Position numbers and translations under genes: made by a program. The notes under the pieces were generated by a model. The model saw nothing but the letters and a program-made list of their open reading frames with translations. It searched no databases and had not been told where the DNA came from. 64,000 nt of DNA from JBFHRE01 sp041746105 (GTDB lineage Bacteria; Actinomycetota; Acidimicrobiia; Spongiisociales; ZC4RG35), in the NCBI GenBank assembly GCA_041746105.1, contig JBGTHP010000026.1:124001-188000 (forward strand), given 5' to 3'. How positions within the stretch are numbered: position 1 is the first letter of the stretch; every line of letters starts with the position of its first letter. Of the stretch, positions 8,486 to 16,672 are shown in pieces.

Positions 8486-9295
8486 ATGTGCACAACCGGG
8501 GTCACTCGCAACACTGAGGACGAGTACCTGCTGTTCAAGAACAAGGACTTCGGCCGCGAACATTTCGATGATCGCTTGGTGGTTGAGCGGGACGTCTTCG
8601 GGGTGGAAGGCATCACGACATGGGCTGGGGCAGATCCGGACCTCGACCGCTTTTCGGGTTTCTCTATCGGCGCCAACTCGTCAGGGGTACTCGCTTGTGA
8701 CTCCAATGTCCGCACGCTCGAAGACCACGCCAACTATGACGACCTGGTCGAGATAGGGTTGCGTGGAGGGTCAGACGTCCCTTCTGCTGTGGACGCGATT
8801 CGAGCCGCGATTCGCGAGGCACCCTATCTGTGGGGCAACCTGATTCTGATCGATGCCGACACGTCCGTCTCGGTCGAGGTCAAGTCATCCCAGCTCAAGG
8901 TTGTAGAGCTCGAGACACCGGCCGTTCGCACCAATCATCATGTTGTATGGGGCGCCAACCTGACCGATGACGACACGGTGACAAGTGAGAACCGCAGGCG
9001 GTCTGCTCAGGCGAGGTTGGAACAAGCGACATCGACCAGCGACGTTTTTGTGCTGCAGGCAGCCCATGACGACGGAGGCACGGGGATCTGCAACCACGCC
9101 CTCCACCAGACCGTGTATAGCTACGTGCTCGTTCGCCGTTCCGGTGTCACGAAGCTCCTCGTCTCGCAGGGTCGCCCTTGCGAGGATCCACCGCGAGTTG
9201 AACTCACGGTGCCACTGGGCGATCGATGGTCGCCTGAGGAGGCCGCGGTGTTCCGCTCGCTTTACCCGTCGGCTCGATCAAAAACGAGGGTCTGA
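8486..9295 (+). CDS. N-terminal-nucleophile (C45/C59-type) amide hydrolase
   Basis: A 269-residue Ntn-hydrolase. The start is set by AGGAGGT at 8474-8480 and gives MCTTGV, so removal of Met exposes Cys2 as nucleophile, as in isopenicillin-N acyltransferase-like and choloylglycine hydrolase-like enzymes. The second strand has LLFKNKDFGRE, with the conserved N-K-D. A later segment contains RTNHHVVWG, typical of the family (TNH), and GTGICNHALHQTVYSYV near the C-terminus. An in-frame upstream ATG would bury the cysteine and is rejected. It should hydrolyse or transfer an acyl group on an amide such as an acylated amine. It lies divergent from the M20 amidohydrolase. Confidence 0.82.
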   Translation: MCTTGVTRNTEDEYLLFKNKDFGREHFDDRLVVERDVFGVEGITTWAGADPDLDRFSGFSIGANSSGVLACDSNVRTLEDHANYDDLVEIGLRGGSDVPSAVDAIRAAIREAPYLWGNLILIDADTSVSVEVKSSQLKVVELETPAVRTNHHVVWGANLTDDDTVTSENRRRSAQARLEQATSTSDVFVLQAAHDDGGTGICNHALHQTVYSYVLVRRSGVTKLLVSQGRPCEDPPRVELTVPLGDRWSPEEAAVFRSLYPSARSKTRV

Positions 9296-9299
9296 ATCC

Positions 9300-10274
9300 T
9301 CACTTGGCGGGTTGGATGAGGCCGGCGGAGAGCAGCCTCTGGAAGGACTCTATCGTTTCGGCTATCCCCACATCCAGTGGGCGGTGGCTGACGGAGCCAT
9401 GTAGCAAAGAGTCGAGCGGCGCCCCGTCGACTGTCGCCGGGATCGGCAGGGCTCCGGAATCATGGGTGATCGACACACCCGGGACCTTGGACTCGATGAG
9501 CCGGGCCACTTCAGCGATCGGGGTGTCGATACCGCCAACGTTGTGAACACTGGCGTCGGCAGCTTCGAGCCTGGCCGCCGCGATGAACGCGGCAGCTACA
9601 TCATCTGCGTGATGGAATGTCGACGAGCCTCCGAACGCGATGTGAGCTGATTCCCCCGCGGCCGCCGCGACCATGGCCTTGGTCGGGTCGGAAGTGAGAC
9701 CCTGATCCCGGCCGACCCCATAAACGACCGCTGGGCGGAGCCCGACAGAACCCACCATCCAGTCTGCGGCATAGACGCGGGCCGTCTCTTCGTTGCATTG
9801 CTTGTATGCGCCGTAGAGGGTGGCCGGTCTGAGCGGCGAGTCGTCTGCGACCCGGCCGTTCGGATAGAGGTCAGGGCCACCAAAAACCGCGATCGAGCTG
9901 GCGTACGAGAGGCCTCGCACCCCGCCGTCGCTTCGCCGCACCGCTTCTAGGACATTTATCGTGCCCGTTACGTTCACCTGGGAGCCGGCGACGGGGTCGG
10001 CTTTGCAGAACGGCACCTGCAGCGCGGCGAGATGGACGACGTGGGTGATTTGATGGTGCCGGATCGTCGTTTCGACCACTTCCAGGTCGCGGATGTCACC
10101 GATGATTCGGTGCATGTCCACGGCCTCGTCTCCGCCGAGGACGAGGCTCAACCGACGGTTGTCCACCGTAAGATCCATCGCGAAGGTCTCGACTTCTTCC
10201 TTCGCCAGTCTTGCGAGCGTCCAGGCACCTATACACCCAGCTGCGCCTGTCACAAGGAACCGTTGGTTGCTCAT
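9300..10274 (-). CDS. NAD-dependent epimerase/dehydratase family protein (extended SDR)
   Basis: A 324-residue extended SDR. It begins with FLVTGAAGCIGAWTL (the TGxxGxxG nucleotide-binding motif) and an acidic residue after the second strand, FAMDL, consistent with NAD. VVHLAALQVPFC is the fourth-strand motif. The catalytic serine lies in SYASSIAVFG, and the Tyr-Lys pair in YGAYKQCNE. Family members act on nucleotide sugars or reduce ketones. It is a single-gene unit, convergent with the Ntn-hydrolase and divergent from the ABC importer operon with which it shares a promoter island. Confidence 0.87.
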   Translation of the reverse strand: MSNQRFLVTGAAGCIGAWTLARLAKEEVETFAMDLTVDNRRLSLVLGGDEAVDMHRIIGDIRDLEVVETTIRHHQITHVVHLAALQVPFCKADPVAGSQVNVTGTINVLEAVRRSDGGVRGLSYASSIAVFGGPDLYPNGRVADDSPLRPATLYGAYKQCNEETARVYAADWMVGSVGLRPAVVYGVGRDQGLTSDPTKAMVAAAAGESAHIAFGGSSTFHHADDVAAAFIAAARLEAADASVHNVGGIDTPIAEVARLIESKVPGVSITHDSGALPIPATVDGAPLDSLLHGSVSHRPLDVGIAETIESFQRLLSAGLIQPAK

Positions 10275-10325
10275 GTTCTGACCTCCATCTGGACTTGTTC
10301 ACTTCCTGGGCGGCGCGCCCTCGTC

Positions 10326-10341
10326 AAATCGTATAAGATTT
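10326..10341. promoter_or_regulatory. AT-rich palindromic island between epimerase and ABC importer operon
   Basis: The 16-mer AAATCGTATAAGATTT is nearly a perfect inverted repeat (AAATC/GATTT arms around GTATAA). TAAGAT (10334-10339) can serve as plus-strand -10 and TACGAT (10333-10328) as minus-strand -10. The symmetry also fits a GntR-type operator. A long leader (about 45 nt) with GGAGGAAGC precedes the importer gene at 10389. Confidence 0.5.
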
Positions 10342-10388
10342 TTCCACGGCGCCGAATCACTCGGCCGGCAACTAAGACGGAGGAAGCA

Positions 10389-12158
10389 ATGGGCAACTCT
10401 TGGATACGGGATGAGTTCGGTCCGGAGGTTGTAGAGCTCGCTGAACTCTACAAGGCGACTAAGATCTCGAGGAGAGACTTCATGCGGCGGCTGGGGGTGG
10501 CCGGGATCGGGTTGGCGAGCGCCGCCACGATTCTCGCAGCCTGCAGTTCCGACAGCGGTGGGGCGACCACGACGGCGGGTGCCGGGGCCCCGGCGACTAC
10601 GACGGGCGGCACAGAAGCCGGCGGCGGCGACATGAGCCCGGTATCGGGCGGAACACTGCGCGAGGGCTACAACCGCGACGTCTCGAAGCATGATCCAATC
10701 ACTACCAACTGGTATGACCCCGGCTTCTTCGCCATCTACGAGACCATTCTCACAGACGACCCTGACGGGAACAGTGTTGCGCAATTTGCTTCAGACTGGT
10801 CTGTCTCGGACGATGGCCTCACCTACACATTCACCGTCCCGAGCGGGAAGGTTTCCCACTCGGGTGGTGTCATCGATGCGGCTGCGGTCGCCGAGTTCTA
10901 CAGCACGGTGAAGGCGGAGAGCTTCATCGCCGGCCTCGCCGCCCCCGTCGACTCATATGAAGCCGATGGCGACTCTGTTGTGATGCGGATGAAGAACCCA
11001 TGGGTGGGGGCCCTCGGTCCACACAAGACCGGTTATTGGGCGATCATCAACATCCAGACATGGAAGGACGCGGGCGGTACCGCCGTCGACTCGACCTATG
11101 GCACGGAGTTCGCCGACGGCACTGGCCCGTTCACCCATGAGGAATGGGTGCCGGGCAGCCACGTCCTCGTTCGTCGGTGGGAAGAATATCCGGGGTCCCT
11201 CACGCCCTATTTCGAGAACAAGGGCAAGGCCTATCTGGACGCGATCCGCTGGTCGGTGATCACAGAGGCGGGCCAACGAGCCACGCAGCTCGAAAACGGC
11301 GACATCGACTCCCTGATCGGTCCTGCGCCACAGGACATCGCCCGGCTCGAGGCCAACCCGGATCTGACCGTAATTCGGCATCCTGAATGGTCGGGATTCC
11401 ATCTCGCCATGAACCGGGACTACGACGAGTTCTTCGGCGATGCGCTGACCCGCCAGGGCCTGTCCCATGCGATAGACCGGCAAGGCATGGTCGATGCGAT
11501 CCTCGCAGGCAACGGTGCTCCAACGTTTGGTCCGTTCCCCACCACGGACCGAAACTACGATCCTGCCGTCGAGCAGTTCAACCAGTTCGATGTTGATCTG
11601 GCGAACTCCAAACTCGACGAGGCCGGATGGGTGCTGGGCAGTGATGGGGTTCGGGAGCGCAACGGGACCCGGTTCGAGTTCGAATACCTGGTCGAGGACG
11701 AGTCGGTTCAGAAGGCAGTCGCCGAAGCAGTCGCGCAGCAGTTCTCGGTCGTCGGCGTGGTCGCCCAACTGCGGGTGGTAGACCGGGCCGTGGCGTTCGA
11801 GTTTCAGAGCGGAGCGGGTCGAGATGCATCGCCGATGTCGCTGTTCTTCTGGCTGTGGCCGATCCCGATCGACGTGCTGACGTTGTTCGGCGGATCCCAG
11901 TTCGTCCCGGTTCCGAACTTCTCGCACGCAGTCGAGCCGCGGATCGATGCGGCCATCACCAGTTGGCAGAACTCGGCGACACCCGAAGCGGCACAGACGG
12001 CGGCATCGGAGTTCCAACTCGCATGGGCGGAGCAACTCCCGTTCTTGCCGATCATGAATCAGAACGCCACGTTCGTGTACAACAACACGGTGCATGGCTG
12101 GCAGCCTTTCGTGTGGAACCTGTATCCGTTCTACAACGACACATGGATCGAGGCTTGA
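10389..12158 (+). CDS. ABC transporter substrate-binding lipoprotein, dipeptide/oligopeptide (family 5) type
   Basis: A 589-residue family 5 solute-binding protein (DppA/OppA type). Residues about 28-60 form a twin-arginine-like signal, SRRDFMRRLGV, a hydrophobic stretch and the lipobox LAAC, followed by a Ser/Gly/Thr-rich linker, so it is exported (probably by Tat) and lipid-anchored. The mature part has the standard lobes, with GTGPFTHEEWVPG and LSHAIDRQGMVDAILAGNGAP. The start is the ATG after GGAGGAAGC; an in-frame frame extends further upstream but lacks signals. It feeds the permeases encoded next. Cargo may be a peptide, nickel chelate or other small ligand; the amidases around it suggest an amide or peptide-like substrate. 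Confidence 0.92.
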   Translation: MGNSWIRDEFGPEVVELAELYKATKISRRDFMRRLGVAGIGLASAATILAACSSDSGGATTTAGAGAPATTTGGTEAGGGDMSPVSGGTLREGYNRDVSKHDPITTNWYDPGFFAIYETILTDDPDGNSVAQFASDWSVSDDGLTYTFTVPSGKVSHSGGVIDAAAVAEFYSTVKAESFIAGLAAPVDSYEADGDSVVMRMKNPWVGALGPHKTGYWAIINIQTWKDAGGTAVDSTYGTEFADGTGPFTHEEWVPGSHVLVRRWEEYPGSLTPYFENKGKAYLDAIRWSVITEAGQRATQLENGDIDSLIGPAPQDIARLEANPDLTVIRHPEWSGFHLAMNRDYDEFFGDALTRQGLSHAIDRQGMVDAILAGNGAPTFGPFPTTDRNYDPAVEQFNQFDVDLANSKLDEAGWVLGSDGVRERNGTRFEFEYLVEDESVQKAVAEAVAQQFSVVGVVAQLRVVDRAVAFEFQSGAGRDASPMSLFFWLWPIPIDVLTLFGGSQFVPVPNFSHAVEPRIDAAITSWQNSATPEAAQTAASEFQLAWAEQLPFLPIMNQNATFVYNNTVHGWQPFVWNLYPFYNDTWIEA

Positions 12159-12169
12159 GCATGGATTGT

Positions 12170-12199
12170 TGTGGGAGCGTCGGGATCGGCGCTCCCACA
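12170..12199 (+). terminator. Intercistronic hairpin between binding-protein and permease genes
   Basis: A perfect 10-bp inverted repeat, TGTGGGAGCG at 12170-12179 and CGCTCCCACA at 12190-12199, with a 10-nt loop. No U-tract follows. Such hairpins after solute-binding-protein genes are known to stabilise the upstream mRNA or cut downstream transcription, giving more binding protein than permease. It lies in the 64-nt gap before the permease. Confidence 0.6.
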
Positions 12200-12222
12200 C
12201 TTCCGTCGTGGTACGAGCCGGA

Positions 12223-13170
12223 ATGACTCAACAAAGTGGACCCACGGCCGCACGCCGCGACGACTGGGAACGTGCTCTCGCGGAATTCGAGGAGTCACAG
12301 CATGTGACTCCGTGGAAGCGCACCCTCGAACGGATGCGACGGAACAAATTGCTGTTGTTCGGGACCCTGCTCGGTGCGGTTGTGCTCGGAGCCGGGATTC
12401 TCGGACCGGAGATTTCCGGCGTCAACTACACGGCGCAGAACTTTCAGAACGTGCACCTCCCGCCGGGAAGTGAGGGGCATCTTCTCGGCACTGACGGGTT
12501 GGGCCGCGATCTCGCCGTTCGGATGTTCGTCGGGATCCGGATAAGCCTGCTGGTGGCGGCAGGGGTCACGTTGTTGGCTTTGGTGGCCGGGATCATCCTC
12601 GGGATGATCGCCGGGTACTTGCGCGGGAAGACTGACAGGGTGATTGGTGGGGTCGTTGATTTCGTCTGGGGTTTTCCCTTGATTCTCGTCGCGGTGCTGT
12701 TCGCCGGTGGGTTTGGCGAAGGTCTGTTTCCCGTCATCCTCGCCGTCGGACTTGTCAACACCGCTGCCATCGCCCGAGTCGTGCGTGGGGAGGTCCTAGG
12801 ACTGTCAGAGCGCGAGTTCGTCGAAGCTGCCCGTGCAGGCGGTTATTCGCGCACCCGCATCATGGCGCGCCATATCCTGCCCAACATCCTTGCCCCGGCC
12901 CTGGTGCTCGCCTCGTATTACGTCGCGGTGGCTGTGATCGCCGAAGCCGCCCTCGCCTTCATCGGGCTCGGTGCTCAACCGCCCCTTCCGAGCCTGGGTC
13001 AGATGGTGGGTGACGGCCGTAACTTCCTGAGGGTCAATCATTGGGAATCGACCGTGCCCGGAATCGCCATCGTGTTGTTGGTGTTGTCGGTGAGCCTCAT
13101 CGGAGATGGCTTACGCGACGTTTTCGACCCACGGTTGCGGCACGAGGCCAAAGGGGTTGCCGAGAAGTGA
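12223..13170 (+). CDS. ABC transporter permease, DppC type
   Basis: A 315-residue inner-membrane permease of the DppC/OppC group. The N-terminus has a cytoplasmic stretch, one membrane helix (LLLFGTLLGAVVLGAGILG), and the OppC_N signature ending HLLGTDGLGRDLAVRMFVGIRISL. The BPD_transp_1 domain carries the EAA loop FVEAARAGGYSRTRIMARHILPN, which contacts the ATPase. The start chosen is the ATG giving MTQQSG, placed after the hairpin; a longer upstream frame overlaps the binding-protein gene. Unusually, the C-type permease precedes the B-type. The stop overlaps the next gene's GTG. Confidence 0.92.
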   Translation: MTQQSGPTAARRDDWERALAEFEESQHVTPWKRTLERMRRNKLLLFGTLLGAVVLGAGILGPEISGVNYTAQNFQNVHLPPGSEGHLLGTDGLGRDLAVRMFVGIRISLLVAAGVTLLALVAGIILGMIAGYLRGKTDRVIGGVVDFVWGFPLILVAVLFAGGFGEGLFPVILAVGLVNTAAIARVVRGEVLGLSEREFVEAARAGGYSRTRIMARHILPNILAPALVLASYYVAVAVIAEAALAFIGLGAQPPLPSLGQMVGDGRNFLRVNHWESTVPGIAIVLLVLSVSLIGDGLRDVFDPRLRHEAKGVAEK

Positions 13171-14084
13171 GAAGGATCGCATCCCGCACCGTCTACACCG
13201 TGATTGTGCTCGTGCTTTCGTCGATTGCCGTTTTCTACGCGATTCGCCTGTCAGGTGGTGACGCTCTCGCCGCGCGACTTCCCGCTTCCGCCACCGCCGA
13301 GCAACGGGAGGCATTCAGGGAGTTGATTGGGCTGAATGACGCGATCTACGTTCAATACTTCGACTACGTCGGTCGCCTCGTCACCGGAGATCTGGGCAAT
13401 TCGCTGACCAACAACGCCTCGATCTCCGCGATGCTCGTCGAACATGGGCGAAACAGTCTCATCCTTGGCGTGGCCTCGTTTTTCTTGGTTTTTGCAATCG
13501 GGGTGCCGCTCGGAATCCTGGCGTCGGTTCGACGAAATACGTGGACCGATGGTGGAATCATGTCCTTCTCGGTGGCCGCGATGGCCGTTCCCAACTTCTG
13601 GCTCGCTCTTCTCGGCGTCTGGCTGTTTGCGTCAACGCTCCGCTTGCTCCCGTCCGCCGGGTGCTGTAGCCCGCGCCAGTTGGTTCTCCCTGCCGTCGTC
13701 CTGGCGATGGAGGGAATCGCGTTGACCGTGCGGATGACCCGTTCTGCGATGCTCGAGAACCTCAGCCAGGATTTCGTCCGAACCCTGCGGGCCGGCGGTC
13801 TGAGTGAGTTGAGAATTGTCGGGAAGCACGTCTTCCGCAACGCGTTGGTGCCGGTGATCTCGCTGGCGGGCCTTCGAATCGGCCAGATTGTCGGCTATGC
13901 CCTCGTCGTGGAGACGATCTTCGGTTGGCCCGGACTCGGCCAGGTCCTCGTCAATGCCGTCCTCCGCCGCGACTACCCGGTGGCGCAGTTCTTCTCGCTG
14001 GTCCTCATCACTGTCGTGGTTCTCAGCAACTGGCTCGCCGATATCGGGTATACGCTCGCGAACCCGCGTTTGAGGAGAACTTGA
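13167..14084 (+). CDS. ABC transporter permease, DppB type
   Basis: A 305-residue DppB/OppB-type permease. It starts with a single TM segment (TVIVLVLSSIAVFYAIRLSGGD), then GLNDAIYVQYFDYVGRLVTGDLGNS, the signature periplasmic segment of B-type subunits. The EAA loop reads FVRTLRAGGLSELRIVGKHVFRNAL, and VVETIFGWPGLGQVLVNAVLRRDYP is the classic C-terminal block. The GTG start overlaps the DppC-type stop (GTGA), and its own stop overlaps the ATPase start (TGATG), so the permeases and ATPase are translationally coupled. Confidence 0.93.
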   Translation: MRRIASRTVYTVIVLVLSSIAVFYAIRLSGGDALAARLPASATAEQREAFRELIGLNDAIYVQYFDYVGRLVTGDLGNSLTNNASISAMLVEHGRNSLILGVASFFLVFAIGVPLGILASVRRNTWTDGGIMSFSVAAMAVPNFWLALLGVWLFASTLRLLPSAGCCSPRQLVLPAVVLAMEGIALTVRMTRSAMLENLSQDFVRTLRAGGLSELRIVGKHVFRNALVPVISLAGLRIGQIVGYALVVETIFGWPGLGQVLVNAVLRRDYPVAQFFSLVLITVVVLSNWLADIGYTLANPRLRRT

Positions 14085-15106
14085 TGCCGGAGGTGGCGTC
14101 CGACTCGACTGCGATCAGCGCCGCCGGCGCCGGACCGATCTTGTCGATGAGAGGCCTCAGGACCTCGGTATCTACCCGCGACGGTGCCGTCGATGTGGTT
14201 CGCGGGGTGTCCCTGGATCTCTACCCCAACGAGGTGCTTTGTCTGGTGGGCGAAAGCGGCTGTGGCAAGACCATCACAGCCCTCTCGATCATGCGCCTCC
14301 TCCCCACACCCCCTGTCCGTGTCCGGGATGGGCAGATTCTGTTTCGTGATCGTGACCTACTGGGACTGTCCGATCGAGAGATGCGAAAGGTCCGATCGGA
14401 AGAGATTTCGATGATATTCCAGGATCCACTGACATCACTCGACCCCGTGTTTTCGATCGGAAGCGTAATGACCGAGGTGATCAAAACCCACCGCGACGTC
14501 AGCCGCTCGGTCGCTCACCAGATGAGCGTCGACATTCTCGACGCAGTCGGCATCCCGGACCCCCACCGACGAATCAACTCCTATCCCCATGAACTATCCG
14601 GTGGAATGCGCCAGCGCGTGATGATCGGAATGGCCTTGGTGCTAGACCCCGAGATCCTGGTTGCCGATGAGCCGACGACTGCGCTCGATGTGACCGTCCA
14701 GGCCCAGATCCTCGAGCAGCTGCTCGAGGAACAACGCGAACGCCAGATGTCGATGCTTCTGATCACTCACGACTTGGCCATTGTGGCTTCAGTTGCGGAC
14801 CGGGTAGCGGTCATGTACGCAGGCGAGATTGTCGAAGAAGCACCCGTCCACGAGCTTTTCGAAGACCCAAAGCATCCATACACGCAGGGCCTTCTCCGTG
14901 CCCTGCCGCATGCCAGCATCAAACGTGATGTTCTCGTCCCGATTCCCGGCCGAGTGCCTCCCCCGCAGATGATGCCGCCAGGTTGCTACTTCGCGCCGCG
15001 CTGTCCCGACGCGATCGAGCTTTGTTGGGATGGGCATCCTGAGCACTTCGACCGTGACGGTCGCACCTACCGCTGCTTCAACTCGCAGCCGTTCCACCAG
15101 CGATGA
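14084..15106 (+). CDS. ABC transporter ATP-binding protein, DppD type
   Basis: A 340-residue ATPase. Walker A is GESGCGKTITAL (about residue 50), the Q-loop is MIFQDPLTSLDPV, the ABC signature is ELSGGMRQRVMIG, Walker B is ILVADEPTTALDV, and the switch His is in LLITHDLAIVA. The C-terminal oligo_HPY extension (HPYTQGLLRALP, then a Cys-containing CYFAPRCPDAIELCWDG) is complete, as in dipeptide and oligopeptide systems. Some OppD/DppD homologues hold an iron-sulfur cluster with such cysteines. Its usual partner, the F-type ATPase, is not next to it but in the convergent operon at 19522-20583. Confidence 0.93.
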   Translation: MPEVASDSTAISAAGAGPILSMRGLRTSVSTRDGAVDVVRGVSLDLYPNEVLCLVGESGCGKTITALSIMRLLPTPPVRVRDGQILFRDRDLLGLSDREMRKVRSEEISMIFQDPLTSLDPVFSIGSVMTEVIKTHRDVSRSVAHQMSVDILDAVGIPDPHRRINSYPHELSGGMRQRVMIGMALVLDPEILVADEPTTALDVTVQAQILEQLLEEQRERQMSMLLITHDLAIVASVADRVAVMYAGEIVEEAPVHELFEDPKHPYTQGLLRALPHASIKRDVLVPIPGRVPPPQMMPPGCYFAPRCPDAIELCWDGHPEHFDRDGRTYRCFNSQPFHQR

Positions 15107-15771
15107 GCCGGACACCGATTCCATTCGAGGTCGCATTGTCCTCAGGCCTCGTCCTTCGAGGCCACGAGTTCACCGGTGATGGTCCGACCGTGGTCCTTGT
15201 CCACGACCTCGGCGCAGACCTCGACATCTGGGGGCCGGTCACGGCCCAGGTCTCGGAGTCCGGCTTTCGGGTCATCTGCCTAGAGCTCCGTGGCCACGGC
15301 CTCTCCGACGGCGAAGTCGACCCGCCATCCACTTATGACGACCTCGTCGATGCCCTCCGGACGGTGTCCGACTCTTCCGGGCCAGTGGCATTCGTCTCAA
15401 CAGGTGTGGTTGCCACCTGTGGGCTTTCCCTATCCGGTGATGACGGCGTCCCGGTTTCCGTCATCGTCAGCCCGGTGCCTGGAGAGCAAGCAGGCCTCGT
15501 CCTCCCGCGCCACAAACCTGCGATGCGGGCGCTGATCGCCGGTGCGAAAGACCCGGTGTCCGATGGATTCCTTCGTTCGGTGTATCCCCGCCTCCCGGGA
15601 CAGAACATGTGGTTCTCTACGGGCACGGACGCGACAGGCATCGATTTGTTGCTGGCCCATCCGCATCTCGTGGAACAGGCCGTCACATTCATCAGGCGTT
15701 ACCTCACTACCTTTCGTTCAGCCTGGATCGCCGAAAGCAAGGCGTCTGGTGCGTCGGCGGTGGAAGGGTGA
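15103..15771 (+). CDS. Alpha/beta hydrolase-like protein, short and with a degenerate active site
   Basis: A 222-residue protein with the first half of an alpha/beta-hydrolase fold: VVLVHDLGADLDIWGPV (oxyanion strand, HDLG in place of HGxG) and VICLELRGHGLSDG. The nucleophile elbow, normally GxSxG, reads AFVSTGV, so a serine remains but the first glycine is lost. The cap is nearly absent and the protein is about 50 residues shorter than typical family members. The ATG overlaps the ATPase stop (ATGA), so it is the last-but-one gene of the importer operon. It may be an esterase with altered geometry or a non-catalytic relative. Confidence 0.65.
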   Translation: MSRTPIPFEVALSSGLVLRGHEFTGDGPTVVLVHDLGADLDIWGPVTAQVSESGFRVICLELRGHGLSDGEVDPPSTYDDLVDALRTVSDSSGPVAFVSTGVVATCGLSLSGDDGVPVSVIVSPVPGEQAGLVLPRHKPAMRALIAGAKDPVSDGFLRSVYPRLPGQNMWFSTGTDATGIDLLLAHPHLVEQAVTFIRRYLTTFRSAWIAESKASGASAVEG

Positions 15772-15799
15772 CGAAGCGTTCGATTCGAAGGAGGCAACG

Positions 15800-16669
15800 G
15801 TGGATGTTGTAGACGCTCACCTGCACTTGTTCAAAGCCGTGTCCAATCAGTATCCGCGCGACGTCTACGAGGCGATGACGCCGCCTGAGCGCGAGGAGTC
15901 GGTCGAGGAGTTCCTCTCGGCGATGGACGAAGCCGGCGTCGATCGGGCGGTAATCGTGCCGCTGTCTCACCACGACCACTATCTGGGCGAGATTCTCCGT
16001 GCCCATCCGGGGAAGTTCGCCGGGGTTGGCGTGTTCGATTTTGGGGTGAAGGAACCTGTAGCCGACCTGGAGGCGCGTTTGGAAACGGCCGACCTGCAAG
16101 GCATGAGACTGTTTGGCCTCGGTGGCGGTGCTGGTACGAATCCTGAAGCCCTAGCCGTGTTCCCGCTATTGGAAGCGATGCGGGAGCGGGACATGAAGGT
16201 CTGGTTCTATGGCCCGGCGGACCAACTCGCTCTGCTTGACGCCTGCTTGGGCCTTCTCCCTGGGCTCAAGGTCGTTCTGAATCACCTTGGGTTCCTGCCC
16301 GACATGTACACCGAGCTGCGAATCGATGACGATCGGAGGCCGCAATTCGACGTGTCTCTGCCTCCCGCTGGTCTCCCTCTCGTCGAGGAGGTAGCGGCCC
16401 GCCATCCGTCGGTCTTCGTCCATTTCTCCGGTCACTATGCATTCTCGGCGAAACCGCACCCATATGACGATCTGCAGGAAGTGGCGAATCGAATCTACCG
16501 GGCGTTCGGCGCCGATCGGATGCTGATGGCCTCGGACTGGCCCTGGATCAAGGACAACCCTGGTTACGCCGAGGTCCTGTCGGTGGTGGACCACCTTTTG
16601 GCGGACATCACCCCTCAGGAGCGCGATGCGATCCGGGGCGGCACCGCGATGTCCCTGTTCCGATTCTGA
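15800..16669 (+). CDS. Amidohydrolase-2 family metal-dependent hydrolase
   Basis: A 289-residue TIM-barrel amidohydrolase of the Amidohydro_2 (ACMSD-like) family. The metal-binding HxH is in VDAHLHLF at the N-terminus, the middle has VLNHLGF, and the final acid is in MLMASDWPW near residue 245, which is the family hallmark. It starts at a GTG nine bases after AAGGAGG; the long frame upstream overlaps the preceding gene and is rejected. Members hydrolyse lactones or decarboxylate aromatic and keto acids. It ends the importer operon, four bases from the convergent aminotransferase, so it may process the imported compound. Confidence 0.87.
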   Translation: MDVVDAHLHLFKAVSNQYPRDVYEAMTPPEREESVEEFLSAMDEAGVDRAVIVPLSHHDHYLGEILRAHPGKFAGVGVFDFGVKEPVADLEARLETADLQGMRLFGLGGGAGTNPEALAVFPLLEAMRERDMKVWFYGPADQLALLDACLGLLPGLKVVLNHLGFLPDMYTELRIDDDRRPQFDVSLPPAGLPLVEEVAARHPSVFVHFSGHYAFSAKPHPYDDLQEVANRIYRAFGADRMLMASDWPWIKDNPGYAEVLSVVDHLLADITPQERDAIRGGTAMSLFRF

Positions 16670-16672
16670 GCT

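Noticed and set aside
10953..12200. 415-codon minus-strand frame opposite the binding-protein gene
   Set aside because: High-GC shadow of a well-supported lipoprotein gene; composition is Arg/His-rich and without motifs.
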